DNA from: JBHIAG01 sp046758465
Lineage (GTDB): Bacteria; Acidobacteriota; Terriglobia; Acidiferrales; 2-02-FULL-67-57
Direction of reading: 5' to 3'
DNA: 17,919 nt
Assembly (NCBI GenBank): GCA_046758465.1
Contig: JBHIAG010000040.1
Span: forward strand, 1-17,919
A model generated the notes under the pieces. The model was not told where the DNA came from, searched no databases, and saw nothing but the letters and a program-made list of their open reading frames with translations. Position 1 is the stretch's first letter; each line of letters opens with the position of its first letter. The position numbers and the translations under genes were made by a program. This document shows, one piece after another, positions 6,314-13,240 of the stretch.

Positions 6314-7579
6314 ATGGCGGGTGAAGTTTTAGACCCTTCGACGGAGCTCACCCCTCGACAGAGCTCGGGGTGGGCCGAGCGACAATCGAGGCCTAGGGTG
6401 AAGCGGCTGACCAGCAGCAAGGCCGAGAGCTTCACCGAGTCGGTCATCCGCGAGATGACGCGCCAGGCGATGCTTTACGGCGCTGTCAACCTCGCCCAGG
6501 GCTTCCCGGACTTCCCCGCACCCGCCGAGGTCAAGCAGGCGGCCGCGGAGGCCATTGCGGCTGACATCAACCAGTACGCCATCACCTGGGGCGCCAAGAG
6601 CCTGCGCGACGCCATTGCCCGCCAGATGAAGCAGTGGCAGGGGCTCGACGTCAACCCGGAGACCGAGATCACCGTCTGCTGCGGCTCCACTGAAGCCATG
6701 ATTGCTTCCATGTTGGCCGTCACCAATCCCGGCGACGAGGTCATCATTCTTGAACCCTTCTACGAAAACTACGGCCCCGATGCCATCCTCTCCGGCGCCA
6801 CGCCGCGCTTCGTCAAGCTCCATCCTCCCGCCCGCCCCGACGGCGAGTGGGCGCTCGATCCGGGCGAGTTGCGCCGCGCCTTCAACAACCACACCAAAGC
6901 CATCATCCTCAACACCCCCAACAACCCCACCGGCAAGGTTTTCCGTCGCGATGAGCTCGAGCTCATCCGCGACCTTTGCTTGGAGTGGAACGTCCTCGCC
7001 CTCACCGACGAGATCTACGAGCACATCCTCTATGACCCCGCAGAGCGGGGCCACATCTCCATCGCCACCCTCGACGGTATGCGCGACCACACGGTCACCA
7101 TCAACGGGATGTCGAAGACCTACAGCGTCACCGGCTGGCGCGTGGGCTGGGCCGTCGCGGCTGAGCCCATCACCGCCGCCATCCGCAAGGTCCACGACTT
7201 CCTCACCGTCGGTGCCGCCGCCCCGCTCCAGGAGGCTGGGGCCGTGGCGCTCTCGCTGCCCGAGAGTTACTACCAGGAACTCGCTCGCGCCTATCAGGCG
7301 CGCCGCGAGCGTCTGCTGGCGCCGCTCGCGCAGGCCGGCTTTCTCTGCTACAAGCCCCGCGGCGCCTACTACATCATGACCGACATTGCCGCTTTTGGCG
7401 CCGCGAGTGACGTCGAGTTCACCCACTACCTGGTCAAGGAAATCGGCGTGGCGGTTGTCCCCGGCTCCAGTTTCTACAACGACCCCCGCGATGGCCGCAC
7501 GCAAGTCCGCTTCGCCTTCTGCAAACGCGACGCCACCCTTGACGAGGCCGCCCGCCGCCTGCAGCGCCTGCGCCGCTAA
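6314..7579 (+). CDS. PLP-dependent class I/II aminotransferase (aspartate / kynurenine aminotransferase-like)
   Basis: This is a fold-type I aminotransferase that moves an amino group to a 2-oxo acid using pyridoxal phosphate; the exact substrate cannot be read from sequence. Hallmarks in order: NLAQGFPDFPAP near the N-terminus, YAITWGAKSLRDAIA, ILNTPNNPTGKVF, LTDEIYEHILYD, and MSKTYSVTGWRVGW with PLP lysine K268 (counted from the ATG at 6314), then PRGAYYIMTDI and VRFAFCKRD with the carboxylate-binding arginine. The motifs resemble kynurenine/methionine aminotransferases and the Ib subgroup. The start is uncertain. ATG 6314 adds about 28 residues encoded partly by repeat-like DNA (6334-6367), while GTG 6398 starts at VKRLTSSKAESFTESVIREM, closer to typical homologues. 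The selenoprotein gene follows after 5 bp. Confidence 0.93.
   Translation: MAGEVLDPSTELTPRQSSGWAERQSRPRVKRLTSSKAESFTESVIREMTRQAMLYGAVNLAQGFPDFPAPAEVKQAAAEAIAADINQYAITWGAKSLRDAIARQMKQWQGLDVNPETEITVCCGSTEAMIASMLAVTNPGDEVIILEPFYENYGPDAILSGATPRFVKLHPPARPDGEWALDPGELRRAFNNHTKAIILNTPNNPTGKVFRRDELELIRDLCLEWNVLALTDEIYEHILYDPAERGHISIATLDGMRDHTVTINGMSKTYSVTGWRVGWAVAAEPITAAIRKVHDFLTVGAAAPLQEAGAVALSLPESYYQELARAYQARRERLLAPLAQAGFLCYKPRGAYYIMTDIAAFGAASDVEFTHYLVKEIGVAVVPGSSFYNDPRDGRTQVRFAFCKRDATLDEAARRLQRLRR
6334..6367. repeat. Two adjacent 17-bp repeat units (CCCTTCGACGGAGCTC type)
   Basis: Units 6334-6350 and 6351-6367 match at 14 of 17 positions, of the form CCC(T/C)TCGAC(G/A)GAGCTC. They fall in the apparent N-terminal extension of the aminotransferase ORF. 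Similar words occur as dispersed intergenic repeats in several bacterial phyla, from general knowledge. Confidence 0.5.
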
Positions 7580-7584
7580 TCCCC

Positions 7585-8385
7585 ATGAGTTGGGCTGATG
7601 TAGTTTTCATCAACGCCGGGCGGCGCATCGCGCCGCTGTGGCCACGGCTGTTCATCTGGCTCGCCAAACGCTATCCCTTCCGTGCCACCCGCGATGTCCC
7701 CCTTACCCCCTTGAGGAAACCCTTGCGCGCTTGTCGCGTGGCGTTGATTACCACCGCCGGCCTTCACCTCGACGACCAGCCGCCGTTTGATATGAAGAAT
7801 CCGCTTGGTGACTGGAGTTTTCGCGAGTTCCCCCGCGCGACGCCCCGCGGGCGCTTTCGCCTTTCCGACGTGCAGTACGACCGCCGCGGCATTGAGCGCG
7901 ACTTGAACGTCGTCTTCCCGCTCCAGCGCCTCGAGGAGTTGGCCGCCGAAGGCATCATCGCCGAGGTCTCCCCGCGTCATTTCGGCTTCATGGGCTACAT
8001 CCTGAAGACCGACGCCCTGGTGCGCTCGACCGCCCGGGACGTAGCCGCCCGCCTGCGCCATGACGGCGTCGATGCCGCCGTCATTACACCCGCTTGACTC
8101 GTTTGCCACCAGTCGATCGGGCTGATCGGCCAGGTTGTGGAAAGTGAGGGCATTGCCACCGTCTGCATTTCCTTTGTGCCGCAGATCAGCCAGCGCGTGC
8201 GCCCGCCCCGCGCCCTTTTGGTCCCGGGGCGCGGCGGTTATACGCTAGGTCGTCCGGGCGACGCAGCAGGGCAGCGTCGGCGGCTGCGGGCGGCTTTGCG
8301 GCTGCTTGAAACTATTGCCCAGGCAGGCACCCTCGTGGACGAAGCAACCCTGCCAGCACTTTGCCACCATCGGGGTGCGTGCTAA
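7585..8385 (+). CDS. GrdB-family (glycine/sarcosine/betaine/D-proline reductase B-like) putative selenoprotein, Sec171 at in-frame UGA
   Basis: Read conventionally, the frame stops at TGA 8095-8097 after 170 residues, but the same frame stays open to TAA 8383-8385 and is homologous-looking throughout. The 266-residue product shows VALITTAGLHLDDQPPFD, GDWSFREFPR, LSDVQYDRRGIERDLNVVFP, HFGFMGYI and AAVITPA-U-LVCHQSIG, then RPPRALLVPGRGGYTLGRPG. These features fit the GrdB/PrdB selenoprotein-B family, here in the short form. UGA occupies the first position of a CxxCHQ-type motif, giving UxxC, a redox-active arrangement. The next base is C, as in E. coli fdhF. A candidate SECIS lies at 8106-8140. 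Its role is probably thiol-dependent reduction; the substrate is unknown. Start ATG 7585 lacks a clear ribosome binding site and is probably coupled to the aminotransferase. Sec synthesis genes (selA, selB, selC, selD) are not in the window. The alternative is a nonsense-mutated pseudogene. Confidence 0.8.
8106..8140 (+). promoter_or_regulatory. Candidate bacterial SECIS hairpin downstream of UGA 8095-8097
   Basis: GTCGATC (8112-8118) pairs with GATCGGC (8124-8130) over 7 bp, with one G-U pair, closing a 5-nt loop GGGCU. A lower stem CCAC (8106-8109) / GTGG (8137-8140) is separated by an internal loop. The apical loop starts 22 nt after the UGA, close to the spacing in E. coli fdhF, and begins with two G residues as SelB-recognised loops do. 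Confidence 0.55.
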
Positions 8386-8388
8386 AAT
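8361..8388 (+). promoter_or_regulatory. Promoter for the gene at 8434, overlapping the selenoprotein stop codon
   Basis: TTGCCA (8361-8366) and TAAAAT (8383-8388) are 16 bp apart, with a TGC extension before the -10. The TAA of the -10 hexamer is also the selenoprotein stop codon. The predicted transcript starts near 8395, which disfavours the TTG at 8392 as a start codon. Confidence 0.55.
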
Positions 8389-8433
8389 AGGTTGGCTTTT
8401 TGCTCGGGAAAACTCTGTGGCTACGCGAAAAAC

Positions 8434-8826
8434 GTGTCCGAGATACCGCTGAAGACCGCAACGGAACTCCAGTTGGTTCCGCCGAACACGGTGGTGGAGG
8501 CGGACGGTGAGGGAGCGGCTTTCGAACTTGACCCTGCCGGTCCCCGAATCTTCGTCTGCCAGCTCAACATCCGGGAGGTCATCGAACAGGAGTCGTTGGG
8601 CGTCTCACTTTGGGGTTCTTCGGACGGTGCCGACTGGGATAGCCAGCCGATTCTCAAGCTGCCGCAACGCTTTTATACTGGAAACACGCCAATGGTGTTC
8701 GACCTGCGCGAGCGCCCCGAGGTTAAATTCGTGCGCGCGCGCTGGGAGGTGAACCGCTGGGGCCGTGGGCGGCCCCTAGCGTGGTTCAAGTTTGACCTAC
8801 GCCTGGAACCCGCCCAGCGGGACTGA
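8434..8826 (+). CDS. Small conserved-looking protein of unknown function
   Basis: The start GTG at 8434 is chosen because the promoter predicts transcription from about 8395 and the residues before it (from TTG 8392) look non-native. The product has 130 residues (MSEIPLKTATELQLVPPNTV...). It has no signal peptide, membrane segment or cysteine motif. Alternating hydrophobic stretches such as IFVCQLNIREV, LGVSLWGSSDG and WFKFDLRLE suggest a mainly beta-sheet fold, and tryptophans are frequent. I do not recognise the family. The PilZ gene begins 7 bp after its stop, with a ribosome binding site that overlaps the stop codon, so the two are probably co-translated. Confidence 0.8.
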   Translation: MSEIPLKTATELQLVPPNTVVEADGEGAAFELDPAGPRIFVCQLNIREVIEQESLGVSLWGSSDGADWDSQPILKLPQRFYTGNTPMVFDLRERPEVKFVRARWEVNRWGRGRPLAWFKFDLRLEPAQRD

Positions 8827-8833
8827 GGCACCT

Positions 8834-9160
8834 GTGTCTATCGAACGACGCAAATATCGCCGGACTCCCATCGTCACCGAAATCGAGTGCTCCCGGAGTG
8901 GTGGCAGCTTCGTCTTACTCACCCGCGACATCAGCGTGGGCGGGCTCTTTCTTCATACGAAAGAGAACTTTCCTCACGAGACCGACCTCCAGTTGCGGTT
9001 CTACCTTGATGAGAAAACCTTGATTGAAGCGGAAGGCCGCATCGTCTACACCGTCGCCGGACTCGGCGTGGGCGTGGAGTTCACTGACTTGCCCAAGAGC
9101 CAGCGGGAGGCTCTTGAAAGTTTCATCGCCACAAGCGTGCGCGCTTCCGGCCCCATTTGA
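8834..9160 (+). CDS. PilZ domain protein, predicted c-di-GMP receptor
   Basis: The product has 108 residues and is a stand-alone PilZ domain. PilZ domains bind cyclic di-GMP and relay it to motility, exopolysaccharide or other outputs, usually in the cytoplasm. The two c-di-GMP contact motifs are intact: RRKYRR at residues 5-10 (RxxxR) and DISVGG at 32-37 (DxSxxG). The beta-barrel pattern follows (LQLRFYLDE, EAEGRIVYT, GVGVEFTDL). GTG 8834 is chosen as start because GAGG (8825-8828) lies 5 nt upstream and the RxxxR motif normally sits near the N-terminus; an upstream start at 8792 would overlap the preceding gene. No diguanylate cyclase or phosphodiesterase is nearby. The stop overlaps the -35 box of the tRNA promoter. 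Confidence 0.92.
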   Translation: MSIERRKYRRTPIVTEIECSRSGGSFVLLTRDISVGGLFLHTKENFPHETDLQLRFYLDEKTLIEAEGRIVYTVAGLGVGVEFTDLPKSQREALESFIATSVRASGPI

Positions 9161-9185
9161 CAACACCACCCGCGAATGTTACAAA
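9157..9185 (+). promoter_or_regulatory. Promoter of tRNA-Ala
   Basis: A perfect TTGACA (9157-9162) and TACAAA (9180-9185) are separated by 17 bp, with a TGT extension before the -10. The tRNA begins 19 nt beyond the -10. The -35 overlaps the PilZ stop codon. Confidence 0.75.
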
Positions 9186-9203
9186 ACTCCTGAAGCGCAC
9201 GGT

Positions 9204-9279
9204 GGGCCTGTGGCGCAGTTGGGAGCGCGCCTCGATGGCATCGAGGAGGTCGCGGGTTCGAATCCCGCCAGGTCCACCA
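9204..9279 (+). tRNA. tRNA-Ala (anticodon GGC)
   Basis: The acceptor stem GGGCCTG pairs with CAGGTCC, followed by discriminator A and an encoded CCA (9277-9279). The D-arm contains GCGCAGTTGGGAGCGC. The anticodon stem CCTCG/CGAGG holds the 7-nt loop ATGGCAT with anticodon GGC at 9237-9239, reading GCC and GCU alanine codons. The T-arm is GCGGG-TTCGAAT-CCCGC. The total is 76 nt with CCA. A long reading frame that runs through this gene from 9024 is not coding here. Confidence 0.97.
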
Positions 9280-9323
9280 GAATTTCTTCTGGCGGTGCAC
9301 ACACAGACGAGCACAAGAGGGAA

Positions 9324-10835
9324 ATGGAACTACCTCCGCGGCATGATGGGACACGCATTCTGACCCTTTCGGCCCTTCTGCTTCTCCTTGCCTCACCTGA
9401 CATCACTGCGGCTCGCACGCAAGTCGCGCTTGATTCCAGCGAACGGGTCTTTGCCGTAGTGGCCGCCGCCAGCCTAGCCGGGCTGAATCCTTGGATCGAA
9501 CAAGGCGGCGCACCGCCAGCCGTTGCCGACCTGTGGGCGCAACTGCGGTTGTTGCCGGCCAGCGCCATCACACCCCTGCGCGAGTTTGTGGCGCAACACC
9601 GTGAAGGCAGCCTGCGCGATGACCTGGGGCGCTACGTTTCCCTGGCCTTGCTGCTCAGCGACCCGCCGGAGTTCGCCTTCCTCATCGCAGCCCGCGATCT
9701 CCCTCCTGACGTGAGGGAAATCCGGGGCTTCCGCAAACTGGTGAAAAAGTTCTACCAGGAAGCGAACTTGCGCCCGGTCTGGCGGCGCTACCTTCGAGTG
9801 TACGAATCTGAAATCGCCCGCCTGCAACCCGACGTCAGCCAGACACTCCTGCGCACCCGGGGCTATCTACGCTTGCTCGGGGAAAGCACGCTGGGCCGCC
9901 GCTACGGGGTCTTCTTAGAATGGCTCGTTCCGCCCGGCCTGACCAGCGCGCGCAACTACGGCGACAACTACTACCTGGTCGTCAATCCAACCCAGAACGA
10001 CCTGCTCGAGGCTGTCCGCCATCAGTATCTCCATTTCTTGGTGGATCCCTTGGCCCTTAAGTACGCCAGCGCCATTGGCGAAAACGAGGACCTGCATGCA
10101 GTGGCCCGCCGCGCCCCACGTCTTCCCGTGGCCTACCGGCACGATTTTCTCCTGCTGGCCACCGAGTGCTTGATCCAGGCGATTGAGTTGCGCCTGGACA
10201 TGCTTCCCCAGCCACAAGTAGCCGCGCGCGTAAATGAGTGGGAGCGACAGGGTTATGTTTTGACCCGCTATTTTCTTCACGCCCTCAGGCGGTTCGAGCA
10301 GGTTGAGCCCTCCTTGCGCTTCTACTTCCCGGAGTTGCTGATCGCGCTCGACCCGATTCAGGAGCAGGCGCGCTTAGCGCACATCACCTTCGCTCCGGCT
10401 GAAAAGCGGCGCGCCGAGCCGGAGCCCCTCGTGGTCGTCGGCTCCGAGCCGCTCCTGGCCGAAGCGGAGCGGCAGTTGGCCCGCGGCCATCACGAGACCG
10501 CGCGGATGGTTTTCGAACGCGTCCTCAGCGAATACAATAGTGAGGAGCCGCGCGCCCTCTACGGGCTGGCGGTGATCGCCAGCGTTCAGCGGGACGCCGA
10601 ACGCGCACACCACTATTTCGTGCGCACCGTGCAAGTCGCGCGCGATCCGCACATGTTGGGGTGGAGCTATGTCTATCTGGGACGCCTTGCTGATTTGGCG
10701 GGCAAGCGCGACGCAGCGCTGGCCCACTACCGGGCAGCTCTCGTCGTGCCCGCAATTTCTGAGAGAATTCAACAGGCGGCGCGCCGGGGCTTAGAAGCTC
10801 CCTACCGGCCGCTGCTCCGGGAGACACAACCTTGA
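9324..10835 (+). CDS. Exported zincin-like protein with degenerate HExxH (HQYLH) and C-terminal TPR
   Basis: The start ATG lies just after tRNA-Ala, with a purine-rich AGAGGG close upstream, and gives 503 residues with a signal sequence (ILTLSALLLLLASP, residues about 13-27). The middle part has VNPTQNDLLEAVRHQYLHFLVDP. HQYLH (residues 233-237) fits the gluzincin HExxH motif except that the catalytic Glu is Gln. A possible third ligand is E281 in LLATECLIQAIELRLD. If zinc is bound, peptidase activity should be absent or much reduced. Residues about 375-490 form two or three TPR-like helix pairs (HHETARMVFERVL, GWSYVYLGRLADLAGKRDAA), suited to protein binding. It is the first gene of a run that continues with another TPR protein, rnc, lepB and an AsmA-like gene, 37 bp ahead of the next. 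Confidence 0.9.
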   Translation: MELPPRHDGTRILTLSALLLLLASPDITAARTQVALDSSERVFAVVAAASLAGLNPWIEQGGAPPAVADLWAQLRLLPASAITPLREFVAQHREGSLRDDLGRYVSLALLLSDPPEFAFLIAARDLPPDVREIRGFRKLVKKFYQEANLRPVWRRYLRVYESEIARLQPDVSQTLLRTRGYLRLLGESTLGRRYGVFLEWLVPPGLTSARNYGDNYYLVVNPTQNDLLEAVRHQYLHFLVDPLALKYASAIGENEDLHAVARRAPRLPVAYRHDFLLLATECLIQAIELRLDMLPQPQVAARVNEWERQGYVLTRYFLHALRRFEQVEPSLRFYFPELLIALDPIQEQARLAHITFAPAEKRRAEPEPLVVVGSEPLLAEAERQLARGHHETARMVFERVLSEYNSEEPRALYGLAVIASVQRDAERAHHYFVRTVQVARDPHMLGWSYVYLGRLADLAGKRDAALAHYRAALVVPAISERIQQAARRGLEAPYRPLLRETQP

Positions 10836-10872
10836 AAGAGAAAACAGATTCCAACGGGGAGGAGAGATTTTC

Positions 10873-11742
10873 ATGAAACTGCACAACCCAGGTTGGGCGA
10901 CCGTGGTGGGCCTGCTGCTGGTAACTGGCCTGGCCGCGCAGACACAACAGCCACCGCAACAACCCCAACCCCCGAAAACACAGGAACAAGCTGCGGCCGA
11001 GGCTGAACAGCGGCAAGCGCTGCAGGCCATCAATCAGGCCAGCGGCCCTGAGGAACTCACGGCGCACATCGAGGAATTTCTGCAAAAGTATCCGGAGAGT
11101 CGCTATGCTTGGACTCTCTGCCAACGCGCCAGTGATGCCTTTCGCCAGCTGAGGAATTACGACAAGGCGATTGAGTATGGCGAGAGAGCCATTGCGCTCA
11201 ATCCCCAGGACCCGATCGCTTACATACTGGTGGCCGACTCGCTCGTCGAAGGGACCCCACCCAACCAGCCGGACTTCGAGAAGGTGACACACGCCGAAAA
11301 GTATGCCCGCAAGGCTTTGGAACTGCTTCCGGCCTATTTCGCCACCTGGCAACCCTCTCCGACCTTGACGCCCGAAGAAATCGAAGAGCGAAAGAAACTC
11401 TTCCAAGCCCAACCGCACGCCACCCTCGGCTACATTCATTTGCTGCGCAGGGAAACTGCATTGGCGGAACAGGAGCTGGTACAGGCCACGGAGCTGAGCC
11501 AGAGCCAGCCGAACCCGATGGACTTCCTGCGACTGGGAATCGCCTACCACCGTCAACAAAAATACGGGCCCGCGGTGGCAGTCTTTCGTAAGACCGTGGC
11601 AATGGGCGGACCTCTCTATGAGTACGCGCAGCAATACTTGCAGATGGCCGAGGAGGCTCTGGCCAAAAGCCAGCCCTCTGCCCCCGCGCCCCCGGAAGAC
11701 CAGCCACCGACCCCGAAGCCTCCGGAGCCGCCGCAGCCGTGA
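10873..11742 (+). CDS. Secreted TPR-repeat protein with Pro/Gln-rich ends
   Basis: The start ATG has AGGAGA about 7 nt upstream. The 289-residue product has a signal peptide (residues 1-22, ending GLAA) followed by a Gln/Pro-rich stretch. TPR motifs run over about residues 40-255: ESRYAWTLCQRASDAFRQLR, YDKAIEYGERAIALNPQDP, HATLGYIHLLRRETALAEQE and FLRLGIAYHRQQKYGPAVAVF. The C-terminus is a proline-rich tail (PPEDQPPTPKPPEPPQP), which could be a flexible tether. TPR arrays mediate protein contacts, so this is probably a periplasmic or outer envelope assembly or scaffold protein; no enzyme motif is visible. Its stop overlaps the start of rnc by 4 bp (GTGA), implying translational coupling. Confidence 0.92.
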   Translation: MKLHNPGWATVVGLLLVTGLAAQTQQPPQQPQPPKTQEQAAAEAEQRQALQAINQASGPEELTAHIEEFLQKYPESRYAWTLCQRASDAFRQLRNYDKAIEYGERAIALNPQDPIAYILVADSLVEGTPPNQPDFEKVTHAEKYARKALELLPAYFATWQPSPTLTPEEIEERKKLFQAQPHATLGYIHLLRRETALAEQELVQATELSQSQPNPMDFLRLGIAYHRQQKYGPAVAVFRKTVAMGGPLYEYAQQYLQMAEEALAKSQPSAPAPPEDQPPTPKPPEPPQP

Positions 11743-12479
11743 ACCCACAGAGCGCGAACGTGATAGACTCACTCGAAGTTCTCGAGCAGGCCTTGGGTTA
11801 TGCCTTTCGGGATCGAGAATTGCTCGCGCAGGCGCTCACCCACCGCTCACATCGCGGCGCGGGGAGGCTGGCGGGGTGCGACAATGAGCGCCTGGAGTTC
11901 TTGGGGGACGCGATTCTGGGTTTTTTGGTCACTGAGCAGCTCTACAGCTTGGGTGCCCGCCTGCGCGAAGGTGTGCTTTCGCGCATCAAATCAAATCTCG
12001 TGAGTGCCCGCCAGCTCCACCAGGTGGCCGTGCGGCTCGACTTGGGGCGTCATCTGCGACTGGGATCGGGCGAGGAGAAAACCGGGGGTCGCCACAAGCA
12101 GACGATTCTCGCCAATGCCCTGGAAGCGCTGGTGGCCGCCGTCTATCTGGATGGCGGGCTACCGGCGGCACGCACGGTGGTGCGGCGATTGTTGGTGGAA
12201 GAGTTGGAAGCTCGTGGCATGGAGCATCTGGCGCAAGCCGACTACAAGTCGGCCCTGCAAGAGCATCTCCAGGGACGCAAGCAGCTTCCGGCGCGCTATG
12301 AGCTCGTCGCCACCCGAGGGCCTGAACACCGCAAAGAATTTAGCGTGGCGGTTTGGGTGGACGATGTCCTCGTGGCCAAAGGCCGGGGCGTGACCAAAAA
12401 AGCGGCGGAACAGCAAGCGGCCAAACAGGCGCTGGCGCGCTTGCACGCGCACGCCGCCGAAAAGGTCAGAAGCGGATGA
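11739..12479 (+). CDS. rnc: Ribonuclease III
   Basis: RNase III cuts double-stranded RNA in rRNA precursors and other structured transcripts, working as a homodimer with Mg2+. The 246-residue product has an endonuclease domain (about 10-155) and a C-terminal dsRNA-binding domain (about 168-236: DYKSALQEHLQGRK ... VTKKAAEQQAAKQAL). The signature NERLEFLGDA is at 49-58, with metal-site residues E53 and D57. The second acidic pair reads N126-A-L-E129, so the usual Asp of the D-x-x-E motif is Asn while the catalytic Glu is kept. The GTG start overlaps the upstream stop by 4 bp, and its own stop overlaps the lepB start by 4 bp (ATGA). Grouping of rnc with lepB is common in bacteria. Confidence 0.97.
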   Translation: MNPQSANVIDSLEVLEQALGYAFRDRELLAQALTHRSHRGAGRLAGCDNERLEFLGDAILGFLVTEQLYSLGARLREGVLSRIKSNLVSARQLHQVAVRLDLGRHLRLGSGEEKTGGRHKQTILANALEALVAAVYLDGGLPAARTVVRRLLVEELEARGMEHLAQADYKSALQEHLQGRKQLPARYELVATRGPEHRKEFSVAVWVDDVLVAKGRGVTKKAAEQQAAKQALARLHAHAAEKVRSG

Positions 12480-13234
12480 CCAGCAAGAAACAAGACAAGA
12501 AGAGGCCGACCTTCCGCGAGTATTTTGACTCGCTCCTGGTGACCGCCATCCTGGCCCTCTTCGGTACCACCTTCATCCTCCAGGCCTTCAAAATCCCTTC
12601 TAGCTCGATGGAGAAGACGCTGCTCGTCGGGGATCACCTGCTGGTGAACAAGTTTGGTTTTGCGGGGGCGCCCGGCGAAGGCCGCGGCCTGCTGCCCTAT
12701 CGGCGGGTTCAGCGGGGCGACATCGTGGTTTTCAAATACCCGGAGCCGCCTCATCGCCACTTCGTCAAGCGCATTATCGGCCTGCCCGGCGACCGCCTGA
12801 AAATTGTCAAGCGACAGGTCTTCATCAACGGCGAGCCGCTACCAGAGCCTTACAAGATCCATCGCGATACCTTTGCCCACCCTGACTTTCGCGACCATTT
12901 CCCGCCCGAAAACAGCTTCCTCTTCCGCGAAATGAACCCGGAATGGGTGGCAGTGATCGAACAACAGCGTGCCAGCGACGAACTGATCATCCCCCCGGGA
13001 AAATACTTTGTCATGGGCGACAACCGCGACCGCAGCTCCGACAGCCGCTACTGGGGCCTCGTGGATCGCAAGAACATTGTCGGCCGCCCCTTGTTCATCT
13101 ACTGGTCCTATGGCAGCCCACGGGATCGAACTCGTCCCGGGGGTCTTGTTCAGCACCTCGTGGCCCTGTGGGATACCCTCGTCCACTTCTTTTCCCGGAT
13201 CCGCTGGGACCGGCTCCTACACGTGGTCCGCTAG
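12476..13234 (+). CDS. lepB: Signal peptidase I
   Basis: This inner-membrane serine protease with a Ser-Lys dyad removes signal peptides from exported proteins. ATG 12476 is used because it overlaps the rnc stop (ATGA) and gives a family-like N-terminus; an upstream extension in the same frame would lie inside rnc. The 252-residue product has one membrane segment (residues about 19-37, LLVTAILALFGTTFILQAF). The nucleophile is S44 in IPSSSMEKTL. The general base is K98 in HFVKRIIGLPGD. The box VMGDNRDRSSDSRYWG follows. It very probably processes secreted proteins such as the TPR and transglycosylase products encoded nearby. The AsmA-like gene follows 6 bp downstream. Confidence 0.97.
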   Translation: MTSKKQDKKRPTFREYFDSLLVTAILALFGTTFILQAFKIPSSSMEKTLLVGDHLLVNKFGFAGAPGEGRGLLPYRRVQRGDIVVFKYPEPPHRHFVKRIIGLPGDRLKIVKRQVFINGEPLPEPYKIHRDTFAHPDFRDHFPPENSFLFREMNPEWVAVIEQQRASDELIIPPGKYFVMGDNRDRSSDSRYWGLVDRKNIVGRPLFIYWSYGSPRDRTRPGGLVQHLVALWDTLVHFFSRIRWDRLLHVVR

Positions 13235-13240
13235 ATCCGA

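Noticed and set aside
6329..7504. 391-codon minus-strand ORF opposite the aminotransferase
   Set aside because: It is antisense to clear PLP-enzyme motifs; the composition is that of a shadow frame.
8137..8385. Separate 82-codon ORF after the UGA
   Set aside because: It is in the same frame as the upstream half and continues its family sequence, so it is treated as the C-terminal part of one selenoprotein; there is also no ribosome binding site at 8137.
9024..9323. Upstream extension of the zincin-like ORF
   Set aside because: It would translate through the PilZ gene and a complete tRNA-Ala; the first plausible start with a signal peptide is ATG 9324.
10525..11772. 415-codon minus-strand ORF across two TPR genes and the rnc start
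   Set aside because: It spans three plus-strand genes with good starts and motifs, and its Arg/Ser/Gly/Leu-rich translation fits no protein family.
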